A stretch of 64,000 bases of DNA from Nonomuraea spiralis (GCF_014648435.1 NZ_BMRC01000006.1:310001-374000); one strand, 5' to 3'. Shown: positions 34,576-42,626, numbered from the stretch's first letter. Notes: generated from the sequence alone by a model not told the origin. Translations and numbers: made by a program.

Positions 34576-34615
34576 GGCCCCCGTGTCCCGCACCCCTCCG
34601 CGGGGTCCGGGGGCC
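34576..34615 (+). terminator. GC-rich hairpin after the ssDNA-binding-like gene
   Basis: GGCCCCCG (34576-34583) pairs with CGGGGGCC (34608-34615). An inner CCCGC/GCGGG adds five pairs. Terminator or processing hairpin; no T-run. Confidence 0.65.
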
Positions 34616-34653
34616 ACCCACTTCCACCGAGCCAACCAGGAGAGCAGGACGAC

Positions 34654-34932
34654 ATGACGTACGTGGACGACCTGTACGAGCCGAACGACCGCGAGCCCAC
34701 CGAGCCCGACATGGACGACGAGAACGACGACCAGGAGGAGCCCCCGGTCTACCCCGCACCCGGCAGCCAGATCCCCGACCAGCCCGGCTACGTCGTCGGT
34801 ACGTGCGCCCACCGCGTCGCGGGCAGCGAGTGGCGCGCCGGATTCCGCACCTGCGAGCGCTGCCCGCACGACGAGGAGGCCGACGACGAGGACCTGGACG
34901 ACAGCGGCTACTACGACCCGCACGCCACCTGA
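34654..34932 (+). CDS. Very acidic small phage protein, 92 aa
   Basis: ATG 34654, AGGAGA upstream. Asp/Glu-rich at both ends, with a central segment (GTCAHRVAGSEWRAGFRTCERC) containing a CAH...CxxC arrangement that could bind zinc. Strong negative charge suggests DNA mimicry or a binding partner; no evidence beyond composition. Confidence 0.65.
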   Translation: MTYVDDLYEPNDREPTEPDMDDENDDQEEPPVYPAPGSQIPDQPGYVVGTCAHRVAGSEWRAGFRTCERCPHDEEADDEDLDDSGYYDPHAT

Positions 34933-34945
34933 CCCCTCGTAGACC

Positions 34946-34991
34946 GCCCCCGGGCGCGCCGCATCATCCCCTCGACGGCGCACCCGGGGGC
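34946..34991 (+). terminator. 16-bp stem hairpin preceding tRNA-like element
   Basis: GCCCCCGGGCGCGCCG (34946-34961) pairs with CGGCGCACCCGGGGGC (34976-34991) with a single mismatch and a 14-nt loop. A very stable hairpin, 13 bp after the acidic protein gene and five bases before the tRNA-like element. Confidence 0.7.
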
Positions 34992-34996
34992 ACCCA

Positions 34997-35041
34997 GCTT
35001 CACCGGCAGACACCTCGGTTCGAGTCCGAGGAGAAGCACCA
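34997..35041 (+). other. tRNA-like acceptor/T-arm minihelix
   Basis: CTCGG TTCGAGT CCGAG (35014-35030) is a perfect T-arm with a 5-bp stem and 7-nt loop. It is followed by GAGAAGC, A and CCA (35031-35041), exactly as in a tRNA 3' end. GCTTCAC (34997-35003) can form six of seven acceptor pairs. Only 10 nt separate the 5' strand from the T-arm, so D and anticodon arms are absent. It may be a decayed phage tRNA, or a deliberate tRNA mimic or processing signal. Confidence 0.5.
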
Positions 35042-35077
35042 ACCACCGCTCGCACCAGCACCAGGAAGGGGCCCACG

Positions 35078-35467
35078 ATGGACTTCACACAGGTAGACAA
35101 CCCCTTCGACCCGTGGCACAGCCGAGATGCCGTGGAGCGCCAGATCGCCGAGTGCGCCGCCCGGCCGGCCGGACACGCCTGGACCATCCAGGGCGACACC
35201 GGAGAGTGGCCCTGGCTGGCGTGCGACGACTGCCCGGCCAGCGGTGACGACCTCTACGCGGACATCCTCGACCTGCTCGACGGCCAGACGTACGAGCTCG
35301 GCGGGCGCACGATCGTCATCGGCAAGGAGCTGCCCGACGACGAGACGAGCATGTTCAAGATCCCCGTCGACGTACGCATCGCAGAACACCGCTACACCTC
35401 GATGAACTCGATCGGCTACGAGTACGACGTCGAGATCCTCATCACCGACCGCGAGACAGCCGCCTGA
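35078..35467 (+). CDS. Phage protein upstream of replicase, 129 aa
   Basis: ATG 35078 after AGGAAGGGG. Acidic, starting MDFTQVDNPFDPWHSRDAVE, with a CDDC pair. No recognised domain. Directly precedes and probably shares mRNA with the primase-polymerase gene (one-base gap). Confidence 0.65.
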   Translation: MDFTQVDNPFDPWHSRDAVERQIAECAARPAGHAWTIQGDTGEWPWLACDDCPASGDDLYADILDLLDGQTYELGGRTIVIGKELPDDETSMFKIPVDVRIAEHRYTSMNSIGYEYDVEILITDRETAA

Positions 35468-35468
35468 C

Positions 35469-37997
35469 GTGACCCTGCACATCCCCGACATCACCCCCGA
35501 GCAGGACACCCTCTCGGCCGCCCTCGCCTACGCGCGCGCGGGCTGGTACGTGCTCCCCGTCAACCAGCAGACGAAGCACGCCGGGTCGGTGCTCGGCAAG
35601 GGCTGGCCCGCCAAGAGCTCGCGTGACGTCGAGACCATCATCGGCTGGTTCGCCGGGCAGAGCCACGCGCTCGCGTTGCACGTCGGCCGGTCCGGCGCGG
35701 TCTGTTTCGACGTCGACCGGCCGGCCGAACTGCCGCCGCTGCTGCGCGCCGCCCTGCTCACCGTCCCGGGCCCGATGCAGTCGACGCGCGAGCAGGACCC
35801 CGACCGCGGGCACTACCTGTACGCCGTCCCCGACGGCCGTTCCCTCGGCAACAGCAACGGCCAGCTCGGCAAGTCGTGGGGTGAGGTGCGCGGCCGGAAC
35901 GGCATCATCGTCGTCTCCCCCTCCGAGCACGAGAAGCACGCCGACGGCGGCCGGTACGAGTGGACCCGCACCGGCCCCCTCCCCCAACTCCCCCAGGCGC
36001 TCGCCGAGCAACTGCCCTACGCATCGGACGCCAGCGACGCGGCCACCGACCGCGAGGTGAAGGCGTTCCTCAACGCCCACACGGCCAGCGCGCGGCCCGA
36101 GCTGCTCGCCGGCGTCCTCACCCGCTTCACCACGGCCGTGGCCGCCGGAGAGTCCCGACACGCCGCCGCCCTCTCCGCCGCCGCCTGGGCCATGCGCGAA
36201 GCCGCGGCCGGCCTCTACCCCGCCATCACCGCCGCCCACGCACTCCAGCAGGCGTTCGTCGCCGCGCTGGCCGCCTCGAGGGACGGGGTCGAGCGCACCC
36301 TGCCCGCTGCCCAGGCCCGAGCCGAACATCTCGGGATCCTCGCCTGGGCCATCGCCCAGACCGCCCAGGCGGACACCGCCGCCGTGCGCGACGCCGTAGA
36401 CGAGCGCGCGCCCCGCGACGACGACTTCTCCGACCTGCTGCCGCCCGGCCACCCCCAGGCGCCGCCCCCTTTCGAGGAAGACAAGTCCGGCGTGGCCGCC
36501 GATGAGCAGTCGGCCGACGGCGTCGACCTCGAGGCCCTGGCGTTCGAGCGCGAGGTCTCCCACGAGCTCCACCGCATCCGCGTGCGCGAAGAGGCCGCCA
36601 GACGCGCACGGAAGGCCCGCCAGGGGCCCATCCAGCGCCCCCGCATCGTCCCCCTCGACGAGTTCCTCTCGATCCCTGACGAGCCCGTGGCGTACCGGAT
36701 CGACCGGCTGTGGCCCAAGGGCGGCCGCGTGGTCCTGTCCGCCCAGTACAAGGCCGGGAAGACCACCATCATCGGCAACCTGATGCGCAGCCTGGTCGAC
36801 TCGCAGCCGTTCCTCGACACCTTCGCCGTCGAACCCTTCGCCGGCAAGGTGGTGCTGCTCGACGACGAGCTCGACGAGACCATGGTCCGCCGGTGGCTCC
36901 GCGACCAAGGCATCCAGCACACCCCGGCCGCGTCCGTGGTCAGCCTGCGCGGACGCCTGTCCTCTTTCGACCTGCTCGACCCCGAGACCCGCTCCGAGTG
37001 GGCCGCAGACCTCCGCCAGGCGGGCGCCACCGTGGTGGTGCTCGACTGCCTCGCCCCCATCCTCGACTCCCTCGGCCTCTCCGAGGACAAAGAGGCCGGA
37101 AGATTCCTCGTCGCATTTGACGAGATGCTGAAAGAAGCAGGCGTACAAGAGGCCGTGCTCGTCCATCACATGGGGCACACCGGCGAGCGCGCCAGGGGCG
37201 CGTCACGCCTGCGGGATTGGCCCGACGTGGAATGGCGTCTCGTCCGCGAAAAGAATGACGATGGTGAATCCGAGCCGAATGCGCCACGGTATTTCTCAGC
37301 GTTCGGGCGGGACGTCGATATCGCCGAAGGGCTGCTGTCGTTCGACCCGCCTACGCGGCGCCTCACGCTCGCCGGCGGCTCCCGGAAGGACGCCAAGCAC
37401 CGTGGCGTGTCCGCGGCGATCGTCGAGTTCCTGACGCTCTCTCCGGGCGTCTCCGGGCGGCAGATCGAAGACGCGTACATGGCGGCCGGGCACGACCAGA
37501 AGGCCGGCCGGGCGGCGCTCAAGGCGCTCGTGAAGGAGGGCCACGTGAAGACCTCGCGGGGTCCCGGGCGGGCCGTGCTGCACTGGCTGGTCTCGGACTC
37601 GGCCGCCTCGTTTGATGCGTCACAAGATCAAAACGTAAGCGATGTCAATAACGTCTTTGCAGGTCAAGGCCGGTGCGTCAGTGCGTCACAAGATCGCGTG
37701 TCAATAAGAGAAAACGATCACTCCTCCGCCAACAGTGCGTCACAAGATCAACGCACTAAAACACCAGGTCACAGCTTTGATGCGTCAGCGCGTCGCAATG
37801 CGTCAACGCACCGGGCGGGTGATGCGTCAGTGCGTCCCCCTAAAGGGGGCCGACGCACTGACGCATCACCACCCGCCCACGACCCCCGAGACCCCCACGA
37901 CCTACTCCCCCCGACCGCCACCGACGAGTGGATCCAGATCGACGGCGAATGGGTCAACACCGAGACCGCCGAGATCCGAACCGAGGAGCCACGGTGA
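35469..37997 (+). CDS. Bifunctional primase-polymerase / AAA ATPase replicase
   Basis: 842 aa from GTG 35469. Residues about 15-170 are a primase-polymerase (AEP) domain, with AYARAGWYVLPVN, the acidic pair in VCFDVDRP and DRGHYLYAVP. A helical linker follows (about 190-400). A RepA/KaiC-like AAA domain (about 405-620) has Walker A SAQYKAGKTTI, Walker B VVLLDDELD and VVVLDCLAPILD, and a sensor histidine segment VLVHHMGHTGERARGAS. A winged-helix-like part (about 640-700) precedes a low-complexity Ser/Asp/Gln tail encoded by iteron-like DNA. It should prime and drive phage DNA replication. Confidence 0.88.
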   Translation: MTLHIPDITPEQDTLSAALAYARAGWYVLPVNQQTKHAGSVLGKGWPAKSSRDVETIIGWFAGQSHALALHVGRSGAVCFDVDRPAELPPLLRAALLTVPGPMQSTREQDPDRGHYLYAVPDGRSLGNSNGQLGKSWGEVRGRNGIIVVSPSEHEKHADGGRYEWTRTGPLPQLPQALAEQLPYASDASDAATDREVKAFLNAHTASARPELLAGVLTRFTTAVAAGESRHAAALSAAAWAMREAAAGLYPAITAAHALQQAFVAALAASRDGVERTLPAAQARAEHLGILAWAIAQTAQADTAAVRDAVDERAPRDDDFSDLLPPGHPQAPPPFEEDKSGVAADEQSADGVDLEALAFEREVSHELHRIRVREEAARRARKARQGPIQRPRIVPLDEFLSIPDEPVAYRIDRLWPKGGRVVLSAQYKAGKTTIIGNLMRSLVDSQPFLDTFAVEPFAGKVVLLDDELDETMVRRWLRDQGIQHTPAASVVSLRGRLSSFDLLDPETRSEWAADLRQAGATVVVLDCLAPILDSLGLSEDKEAGRFLVAFDEMLKEAGVQEAVLVHHMGHTGERARGASRLRDWPDVEWRLVREKNDDGESEPNAPRYFSAFGRDVDIAEGLLSFDPPTRRLTLAGGSRKDAKHRGVSAAIVEFLTLSPGVSGRQIEDAYMAAGHDQKAGRAALKALVKEGHVKTSRGPGRAVLHWLVSDSAASFDASQDQNVSDVNNVFAGQGRCVSASQDRVSIRENDHSSANSASQDQRTKTPGHSFDASARRNASTHRAGDASVRPPKGGRRTDASPPAHDPRDPHDLLPPTATDEWIQIDGEWVNTETAEIRTEEPR
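37616..37865. repeat. Iteron-like repeats, candidate replication origin
   Basis: TGCGTCA occurs at 37616, 37674, 37682, 37736, 37781, 37799 and 37823, and inverted at 37859. Three copies extend to TGCGTCACAAGATC(A) (37616-37630, 37682-37695, 37736-37750). The stretch is AT-richer than its surroundings and lies within the 3' end of the replicase gene, where phage and plasmid origins often lie. Function is inferred. Confidence 0.65.
37813..37878. repeat. Long inverted repeat (hairpin) at end of iteron array
   Basis: TGATGCGTCAGTGCGTC (37820-37836) pairs perfectly with 37852-37868. GGGCGGG (37813-37819) pairs with CCCGCCC (37872-37878) across a 3-nt bulge. The top holds CCCC TAAA GGGG. This 24-bp interrupted stem is a candidate initiator/primosome site. 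Confidence 0.75.
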
Positions 37998-38365
37998 CCG
38001 CCGCCTGGCTCCAGGCACGCCGAGCCGAATGGGCACGCGCCGCCAACCTCAAGCCCTGCCCCTCATGCAAGGCCACGGTGCTGGCCGGCCTCGACGCCGA
38101 CCACACCGCCATGCCCGTCCGCTGCGACCCCACCCCACTCACCGAAATGGGCGAAGCCGTCGCCCTCCTCCAAGACCGCACCACCTACGACCTGCTCCCC
38201 ACAAAAACCGGCCGCGAATTACACGAACGCACACCACACTTCATTTCAAAACCACGCCGCTACCAAGTATTCGCCACACACAAATGCAATAACCCACTAA
38301 TCGCATTCATCCAGCACACCGAACAGAAAGCCACGGTGCACAATGACGACCGCCCCCCGTTCTGA
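37994..38365 (+). CDS. Phage protein with CPSC motif, 123 aa
   Basis: GTG 37994 overlaps the replicase stop. NLKPCPSCKATVLAGLDADH looks like a zinc-binding knuckle common in small actinobacterial phage/plasmid proteins. The C-terminal 40 codons are clearly AT-richer than the neighbours. Overlaps the following HTH gene by 23 bp. Function unknown. Confidence 0.65.
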   Translation: MTAAWLQARRAEWARAANLKPCPSCKATVLAGLDADHTAMPVRCDPTPLTEMGEAVALLQDRTTYDLLPTKTGRELHERTPHFISKPRRYQVFATHKCNNPLIAFIQHTEQKATVHNDDRPPF

Positions 38366-38573
38366 CGCCACAACGTTGGCTCCGGCCGCCGCGCGCGAAG
38401 AAGAGTTCCTGAAGATCGGCGAGATCGCCGCCCGTCTGCGCGTCTCCAAGATGACCGTGTACAGGCTGATCCACGACGGTGAACTCCAAGGAGCGGTGCG
38501 GGTTGGGAGATCGTTCAGGGTGCCTTCCAGGGCTGTGGAGGCGTATCTGGCGGCGGGAGAGATCGGCCAGTGA
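38343..38573 (+). CDS. Excisionase-like helix-turn-helix protein
   Basis: 76 aa. Residues about 20-70 are a standard HTH_17 module (FLKIGEIAARLRVSKMTVYRLIHDGELQGAVRVG then AVEAYLAAGEI). It may be the excisionase or a late regulator. It is the second such protein in this prophage; the other is at 27132. Overlaps both neighbours. Confidence 0.8.
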   Translation: MTTAPRSDATTLAPAAAREEEFLKIGEIAARLRVSKMTVYRLIHDGELQGAVRVGRSFRVPSRAVEAYLAAGEIGQ

Positions 38574-38998
38574 TCCCGCTCATCGCCGCCCTCGCCGACG
38601 CCCGCCGCGCCGTCGGCCTCCGCCAGCAAGACGTCGCCGCCGCAATCGGCCTCGCCGTCAAATCCGGCCCGTCCATGGTGTGCAACTGGGAACGCGGCCG
38701 CTCCGCGCCGCGCGTCGGCCACACCTGCGCGTACGCCGAGCTCCTCGGCCGCCGCGTCGTCGCCGTCCGCGACGGCCAGCTGGTGGGCGAACTGGACGAG
38801 CTGATGCCCCGCCTGCGCGCCCTGCTCGACGACGCCGGGCTTAGTGTGCGCCAGGTCGCCGACGGCCTGTTCGTCACCCCAGCCTCGATCACCAGCATCA
38901 TCCGCCTGGCCGGGCCGGGCACGCATCTGCCTACGGCGATCAGTGTGCTGGGCGCGATCCGCTGCACACTCGACCTGAGCGAGGCTGACCATGGCTGA
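38570..38998 (+). CDS. XRE-family regulator with two helix-turn-helix regions
   Basis: 142 aa from GTG 38570. The N-terminal XRE motif (ARRAVGLRQQDVAAAIGLAV ... CNWERGRSAP) is followed by a second HTH-like segment (DDAGLSVRQVADGLFVTPAS). Possible middle- or late-gene regulator. Overlaps both neighbours by 4-8 bp. Confidence 0.75.
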   Translation: MIPLIAALADARRAVGLRQQDVAAAIGLAVKSGPSMVCNWERGRSAPRVGHTCAYAELLGRRVVAVRDGQLVGELDELMPRLRALLDDAGLSVRQVADGLFVTPASITSIIRLAGPGTHLPTAISVLGAIRCTLDLSEADHG

Positions 38999-39314
38999 CG
39001 ACTACCGGGAGCGCTGCGCGGACGCCGCCATGAAGGCATGGGGCGAGCAGGCCACCATGCTGTGCGACCACAGTCAGATCATCCCCATCGGGGCAGTCGT
39101 GGACGCCGTCCTTACGGTGCGCGACCAGGACACGGAGACGCTCCGCTCCGAGAACGAGGACCTCCGCAAGCGCCTCGGTGCGGCCGAGGCCAACGTCGCC
39201 CGCATCCGCACCTACATCGACGAGAAGTTCCGCTTCTGGTGCTCCCCCTTCGGCGTGGCTGCACAGTACGCCAACGACCTCATCTCGTTCATCGACAGGG
39301 AGACTCGCCGTTGA
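38991..39314 (+). CDS. Phage protein with coiled-coil segment, 107 aa
   Basis: ATG 38991. A helical protein with a heptad-like stretch (DTETLRSENEDLRKRLGAAE). Similar small proteins are common in actinophage early regions. Function unknown. Confidence 0.65.
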   Translation: MADDYRERCADAAMKAWGEQATMLCDHSQIIPIGAVVDAVLTVRDQDTETLRSENEDLRKRLGAAEANVARIRTYIDEKFRFWCSPFGVAAQYANDLISFIDRETRR

Positions 39315-40021
39315 GCACTGCCGTCGTCGAAACCCTCGCCTGGCTGATCGAGTACTGGCCGGACTTGGTCGAGGCGCGCCTGCCGATGGCCACCCGGCGC
39401 CCGCAGCACGCCGGCGAGCTCGGCGAGCAGGCCCGCGCTGAGCGTGACGTCCAGGCCCGGCTGGAGCGCGTCGAGCGCTCCGTGCTGGGCCTGGGCGAGT
39501 CGCCGGCCCCCGTCGACGTCACCGTCCTCTCGACGATCCTCGACGTCCTCGTGCGCGCAGACGACCTCGCCGCCGAACTCACCGAGCCCACCATCGCGCC
39601 CGTGCTCGCGCCGCCCGGGCCCGGCCAGCTCGACGCCCGGCCGTACCTCGCCCGCGCCCGCGCCTGCCTCCTCGCCGAGCTGCACGACCTCGACGAGCCC
39701 GGCCCCTGGTACGCCCTCGCCGAACCCACCGTGCACCGCATGTACGAGCAGGTCGCCAAGGCCCTGGCCATGCTCTACACCGGCCAGGTGGTGCGCGTCA
39801 CCTGCCCCTGGTGCCACGGCGTCACCCCCGAACACCCCGCCGGCGGCGCGCACACGTGGCGCGTCCACGAACTCCCCGGAGGCCAGATCGCCATCGTCTG
39901 CCACGGCGCGTGCGAGCCCCCGGCACGGGAGGTGGGCACGTGGTGGGGCGGCGCGCCGTGCTGGCCGATATCGGAATGGCCGCGGCTGGCTAAGCTGGTG
40001 CGGGCGAGCGAGGCCGCATGA
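39311..40021 (+). CDS. Phage protein with Cys/His zinc motif, 236 aa
   Basis: TTG 39311 is chosen: AGGGAG lies eight bases upstream and TTGA overlaps the preceding stop. N-terminal helices (LAWLIEYWPDLVEARLPMAT) lead to a C-terminal zinc-type module, VTCPWCHGVTPEH ... IVCHGACEPP. Repeatedly seen type of actinophage protein before the terminase; no function known. Confidence 0.7.
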   Translation: MSTAVVETLAWLIEYWPDLVEARLPMATRRPQHAGELGEQARAERDVQARLERVERSVLGLGESPAPVDVTVLSTILDVLVRADDLAAELTEPTIAPVLAPPGPGQLDARPYLARARACLLAELHDLDEPGPWYALAEPTVHRMYEQVAKALAMLYTGQVVRVTCPWCHGVTPEHPAGGAHTWRVHELPGGQIAIVCHGACEPPAREVGTWWGGAPCWPISEWPRLAKLVRASEAA

Positions 40022-40027
40022 TGCGAG

Positions 40028-40612
40028 ATGATTACTCTCGTGCCGTTTTCCTGGGAAATGCTGATTGCGCCCGCTTCTGCGTTGGCTGGCGTCGGCATTA
40101 CAGTCCTCTGGACCTCGTTTCGGGAGACCGCCAAGTTCCACCGCGAACTGCTCCTAAAACACATGGACGAGAACCGAGAGGCAAGCGCGGCCTACCTGAC
40201 CGCGGTAGCTGCTCTGGAGCAGCGAGAAGCACAACTTCTGCACGCGCTGGCGAAGCGGCAGCGCATCGGGAGGGACTTCACTGAACGAGAGCTCGAACTT
40301 CAGCGCGCTACAGCAGAACTCGTAGCGGATCTCCGCAGGTCGCTAGCGACACTCGATCTGCTCGCTACCTATGAGGTCAGAGCAGCAGCACGGCGCATAT
40401 ATGACGCTCATGCTTCACTCGAGGACGTGCTGCGGGATGCCTGGGACACCAAGCAGTTCGATACCGAAGGAGCGTGGGCGTCCTTCAAGGCGCTGGAGGA
40501 AACACGTGAAGCTCTGGTCACTGTATGCAGGCAGCAGCGCGCTGCTCAGACGATGAACATGCGAAGATCGCACTGGGCACGGAACAGGCATCTGGACGAT
40601 TTAAGACGCTGA
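40028..40612 (+). CDS. Membrane-anchored coiled-coil protein, lower GC than neighbours
   Basis: 194 aa from ATG 40028. A hydrophobic segment at residues 5-29 (VPFSWEMLIAPASALAGVGI) is followed by long charged helices (ASAAYLTAVAALEQREAQLL and ELELQRATAELVADLRRSLA). Base composition and codon use are visibly less GC-rich than the flanking phage genes. This position, between early genes and terminase, often carries accessory cargo. It may be a moron (exclusion or defence) gene; not recognised. Confidence 0.7.
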   Translation: MITLVPFSWEMLIAPASALAGVGITVLWTSFRETAKFHRELLLKHMDENREASAAYLTAVAALEQREAQLLHALAKRQRIGRDFTERELELQRATAELVADLRRSLATLDLLATYEVRAAARRIYDAHASLEDVLRDAWDTKQFDTEGAWASFKALEETREALVTVCRQQRAAQTMNMRRSHWARNRHLDDLRR

Positions 40613-40709
40613 ACTGCGCTTGACGCTGGTTATCCACAGGTGCGATCATCAGGCCACGCGCAGCATGCCCCGCCATCGAGCGGGCTTTCGCACGTCCGGG
40701 AGGTGCACG

Positions 40710-41219
40710 ATGCCCTCTCCCCCGCTCACGGACGACGAGCGCCAGCAAATCCGCGACCTCCACGCCGCCGGCCACGGCTGCAACGCCATCGCCCGCCAAC
40801 TCGGCCGCGACCGCTCCACCATCTCGCGCGCCGCCCAGGGCATGGGTCTCGACTTCGACCGCAAGCAGACCCGGGAAGCCACACAGGCCCGCCGCGATGA
40901 CAACGCCGCCCGCCGCACCCGCATCATCACCAACCTGTACGACGTCATCGAAGACGACCTCGTACAGCTCAAGACCGCCGGCCACCAACTCGCCGAAGTC
41001 AGCATGGGCAAGGTCGTCCGCTACGAAGTCGACCGGCTCCCCGCCCAAGACCGCAAGGCGCTCCTCACCGCCATCTCCTCGGCAGCCACCACGGCGGTGC
41101 GCCTGGAGCAGGTAGACGCCAGCGACGGAGCGGACCAGGTCGCATCCCTGCTCGGCACCCTCTTCGACGGCCTCCGCGCCAAGCACGGCACCAGCGACGA
41201 TGACCCCGCGGCTGAGTAA
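40710..41219 (+). CDS. terS: Terminase small subunit (HTH DNA-binding)
   Basis: 169 aa; ATG 40710 with GGGAGG six bases upstream. Residues about 5-50 form a helix-turn-helix (LTDDERQQIRDLHAAGHGCN then LGRDRSTISRAAQGMG). The middle is helical for oligomerisation. Its position directly before the large subunit, overlapping it by 20 bp, supports the small terminase role in recognising the packaging site. Confidence 0.8.
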   Translation: MPSPPLTDDERQQIRDLHAAGHGCNAIARQLGRDRSTISRAAQGMGLDFDRKQTREATQARRDDNAARRTRIITNLYDVIEDDLVQLKTAGHQLAEVSMGKVVRYEVDRLPAQDRKALLTAISSAATTAVRLEQVDASDGADQVASLLGTLFDGLRAKHGTSDDDPAAE

Positions 41220-42450
41220 CCTGCAAGAGCGGTCGATCGCCCACAGCACGGCCCGCATCAACATCTGGTCGGGCGCCGTCCGTTCCGGCAAGACCATCTC
41301 CAGCCTGCTGCGCTGGCTCGAATACGTCGGCCGAGCACCCCGCGGCGGCGCCCTCGTCGTCAGCGGGAAGACGTTCGACACCGTCTCCAGGAACGTATTC
41401 GGCCCGCTCCAGGACCCCGCCGTCACCGGCCCGGCCGCCAAGCACATCAAGTACACGCGCGGCGCATCCACGGCCACCATCCTCGGCCGCCAGGTCGAGG
41501 TCATCACCGCCAACGACGAGAAAGCCGAAGGACGCCTGCGCGGGCTCACAGCCGCCGGCGCCTACGTCGACGAGCTCACCCTCATCCCCGAGAGCTTCTT
41601 CCAGCAGCTGCTCGCCCGCCTGTCCGTGCCCGGGGCGAAGGTGTTCTGCACGACGAACCCGGACGGGCCCGCCCACTGGGCGCGGAAGAAGTTCATCCTC
41701 CGGCAGGGCGACCTCGACCTTCGGCACTGGCACTTCACCCTCGACGACAACCCCGCCCTCGACCCGGCTTACGTGGCCGCCCTCAAGTCGGAGTACGTCG
41801 GCCTCTGGTACCGGCGCTTCATCAAGGGCGAATGGTGCCTCGCGTCCGGCGCCATCTTCGACACCTGGGACGAGACCACGCACGTCGTCGACGTGCTGCC
41901 GCCGATCGTCCAGTGGATCGCGTGCGGGGTGGACTACGGCACCGTCAACCCCTTCGCCGCACTCATGCTCGGCCTGGGCGCCGACGGCCGCCTCTACTTC
42001 ACACGCGAATGGCGGTACGACTCGAAGCTGCAGCGCCGCTCGCTGACCGACATCGAGTACGCGACCCGCATGGTCGCCTGGATGGACGCCGGCGGACATC
42101 CGCGCCCCACCTATGTGGTCGTCGACCCGTCCGCGGCATCGTTCCGGGTGCAGTTGCACCAGCCGCCGTTCGGTATCGCTTCCAAGCTCGGCGACAACGA
42201 GGTCGTGCCCGGCATCATGACCATGTCGTCGCTGCTCGCCACCGACCGGTTGAAGGTGCACCGCTCATGCCAGGGCTGGCTCAACGAGGTGCCCGGCTAC
42301 TCGTGGGATGACGAGAAGGCGGAGAAGGACGGCGAGGACGTACCCGTCAAGGTCGACGATCACAGCCTGGACGCCGGCCGGTACGCGGTCCACACCACGC
42401 GGTCGGTGTGGCAGTTCCAGCTGCGCGAGCCGACCCTGCTCGCTGCATAA
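41200..42450 (+). CDS. terL: Terminase large subunit (PBSX family)
   Basis: 416 aa. Packaging ATPase: Walker A SGAVRSGKT (24-32) and Walker B AYVDELTLI (D124, E125). Nuclease domain: D245 (GVDYGT), D309 (VVVDPSA) and D391 (DDHSLDAGRY). The start LSNLQERSIAHSTARINIWS is typical of actinophage PBSX-type enzymes. Complete. The last codons contain one copy of a 14-nt direct repeat that recurs just downstream. Confidence 0.95.
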   Translation: MTPRLSNLQERSIAHSTARINIWSGAVRSGKTISSLLRWLEYVGRAPRGGALVVSGKTFDTVSRNVFGPLQDPAVTGPAAKHIKYTRGASTATILGRQVEVITANDEKAEGRLRGLTAAGAYVDELTLIPESFFQQLLARLSVPGAKVFCTTNPDGPAHWARKKFILRQGDLDLRHWHFTLDDNPALDPAYVAALKSEYVGLWYRRFIKGEWCLASGAIFDTWDETTHVVDVLPPIVQWIACGVDYGTVNPFAALMLGLGADGRLYFTREWRYDSKLQRRSLTDIEYATRMVAWMDAGGHPRPTYVVVDPSAASFRVQLHQPPFGIASKLGDNEVVPGIMTMSSLLATDRLKVHRSCQGWLNEVPGYSWDDEKAEKDGEDVPVKVDDHSLDAGRYAVHTTRSVWQFQLREPTLLAA

Positions 42451-42480
42451 ACGGACTGCATGACGACTGCATAAACGGAC
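42443..42480. repeat. 14-nt direct repeat at the end of terL
   Basis: CTGCATAAACGGAC occurs at 42443-42456 and 42467-42480, 24 bp apart (start to start). The first copy covers the terL stop codon. Possible duplication scar or protein-binding site. Confidence 0.7.
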
Positions 42481-42626
42481 ATTCGAGAACGTTTCTCTGC
42501 CGTTGCGGGACTCGTTCTCGGCGCAACGCTGCGACCTGCGGAAACTCCGAACGCCGACCGAACAGAATGCACATTCTGTTCTGTTACCAGCAAGTAACCA
42601 CATTCGAGCCTGTGGAGATCCACATC
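42451..42626. promoter_or_regulatory. Intergenic region with 22-bp palindrome before head genes
   Basis: GAACAGAATG (42560-42569), CA, CATTCTGTTC (42572-42581) is a perfect 10-bp dyad. A second, smaller dyad GTTAC/GTAAC lies at 42583-42598. The region is AT-richer and free of genes, hence a probable late promoter/operator. GGAGA precedes ATG 42627. Confidence 0.6.

Noticed and set aside
34997-35041. Complete phage tRNA
   Set aside because: Only acceptor and T-arm are recognisable; there is no D-arm, anticodon arm or matching 5' acceptor at normal distance.
37616-37865. Iteron region considered as a CRISPR array
   Set aside because: Repeat unit is too short (7-15 nt), spacing irregular, inside a coding frame, and no cas genes are adjacent (the Cas4-like nuclease is a phage exonuclease).
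42443-42480. Two-copy direct repeat as insertion-sequence target duplication
   Set aside because: Only 10 bp separate the copies and no transposase lies between them.
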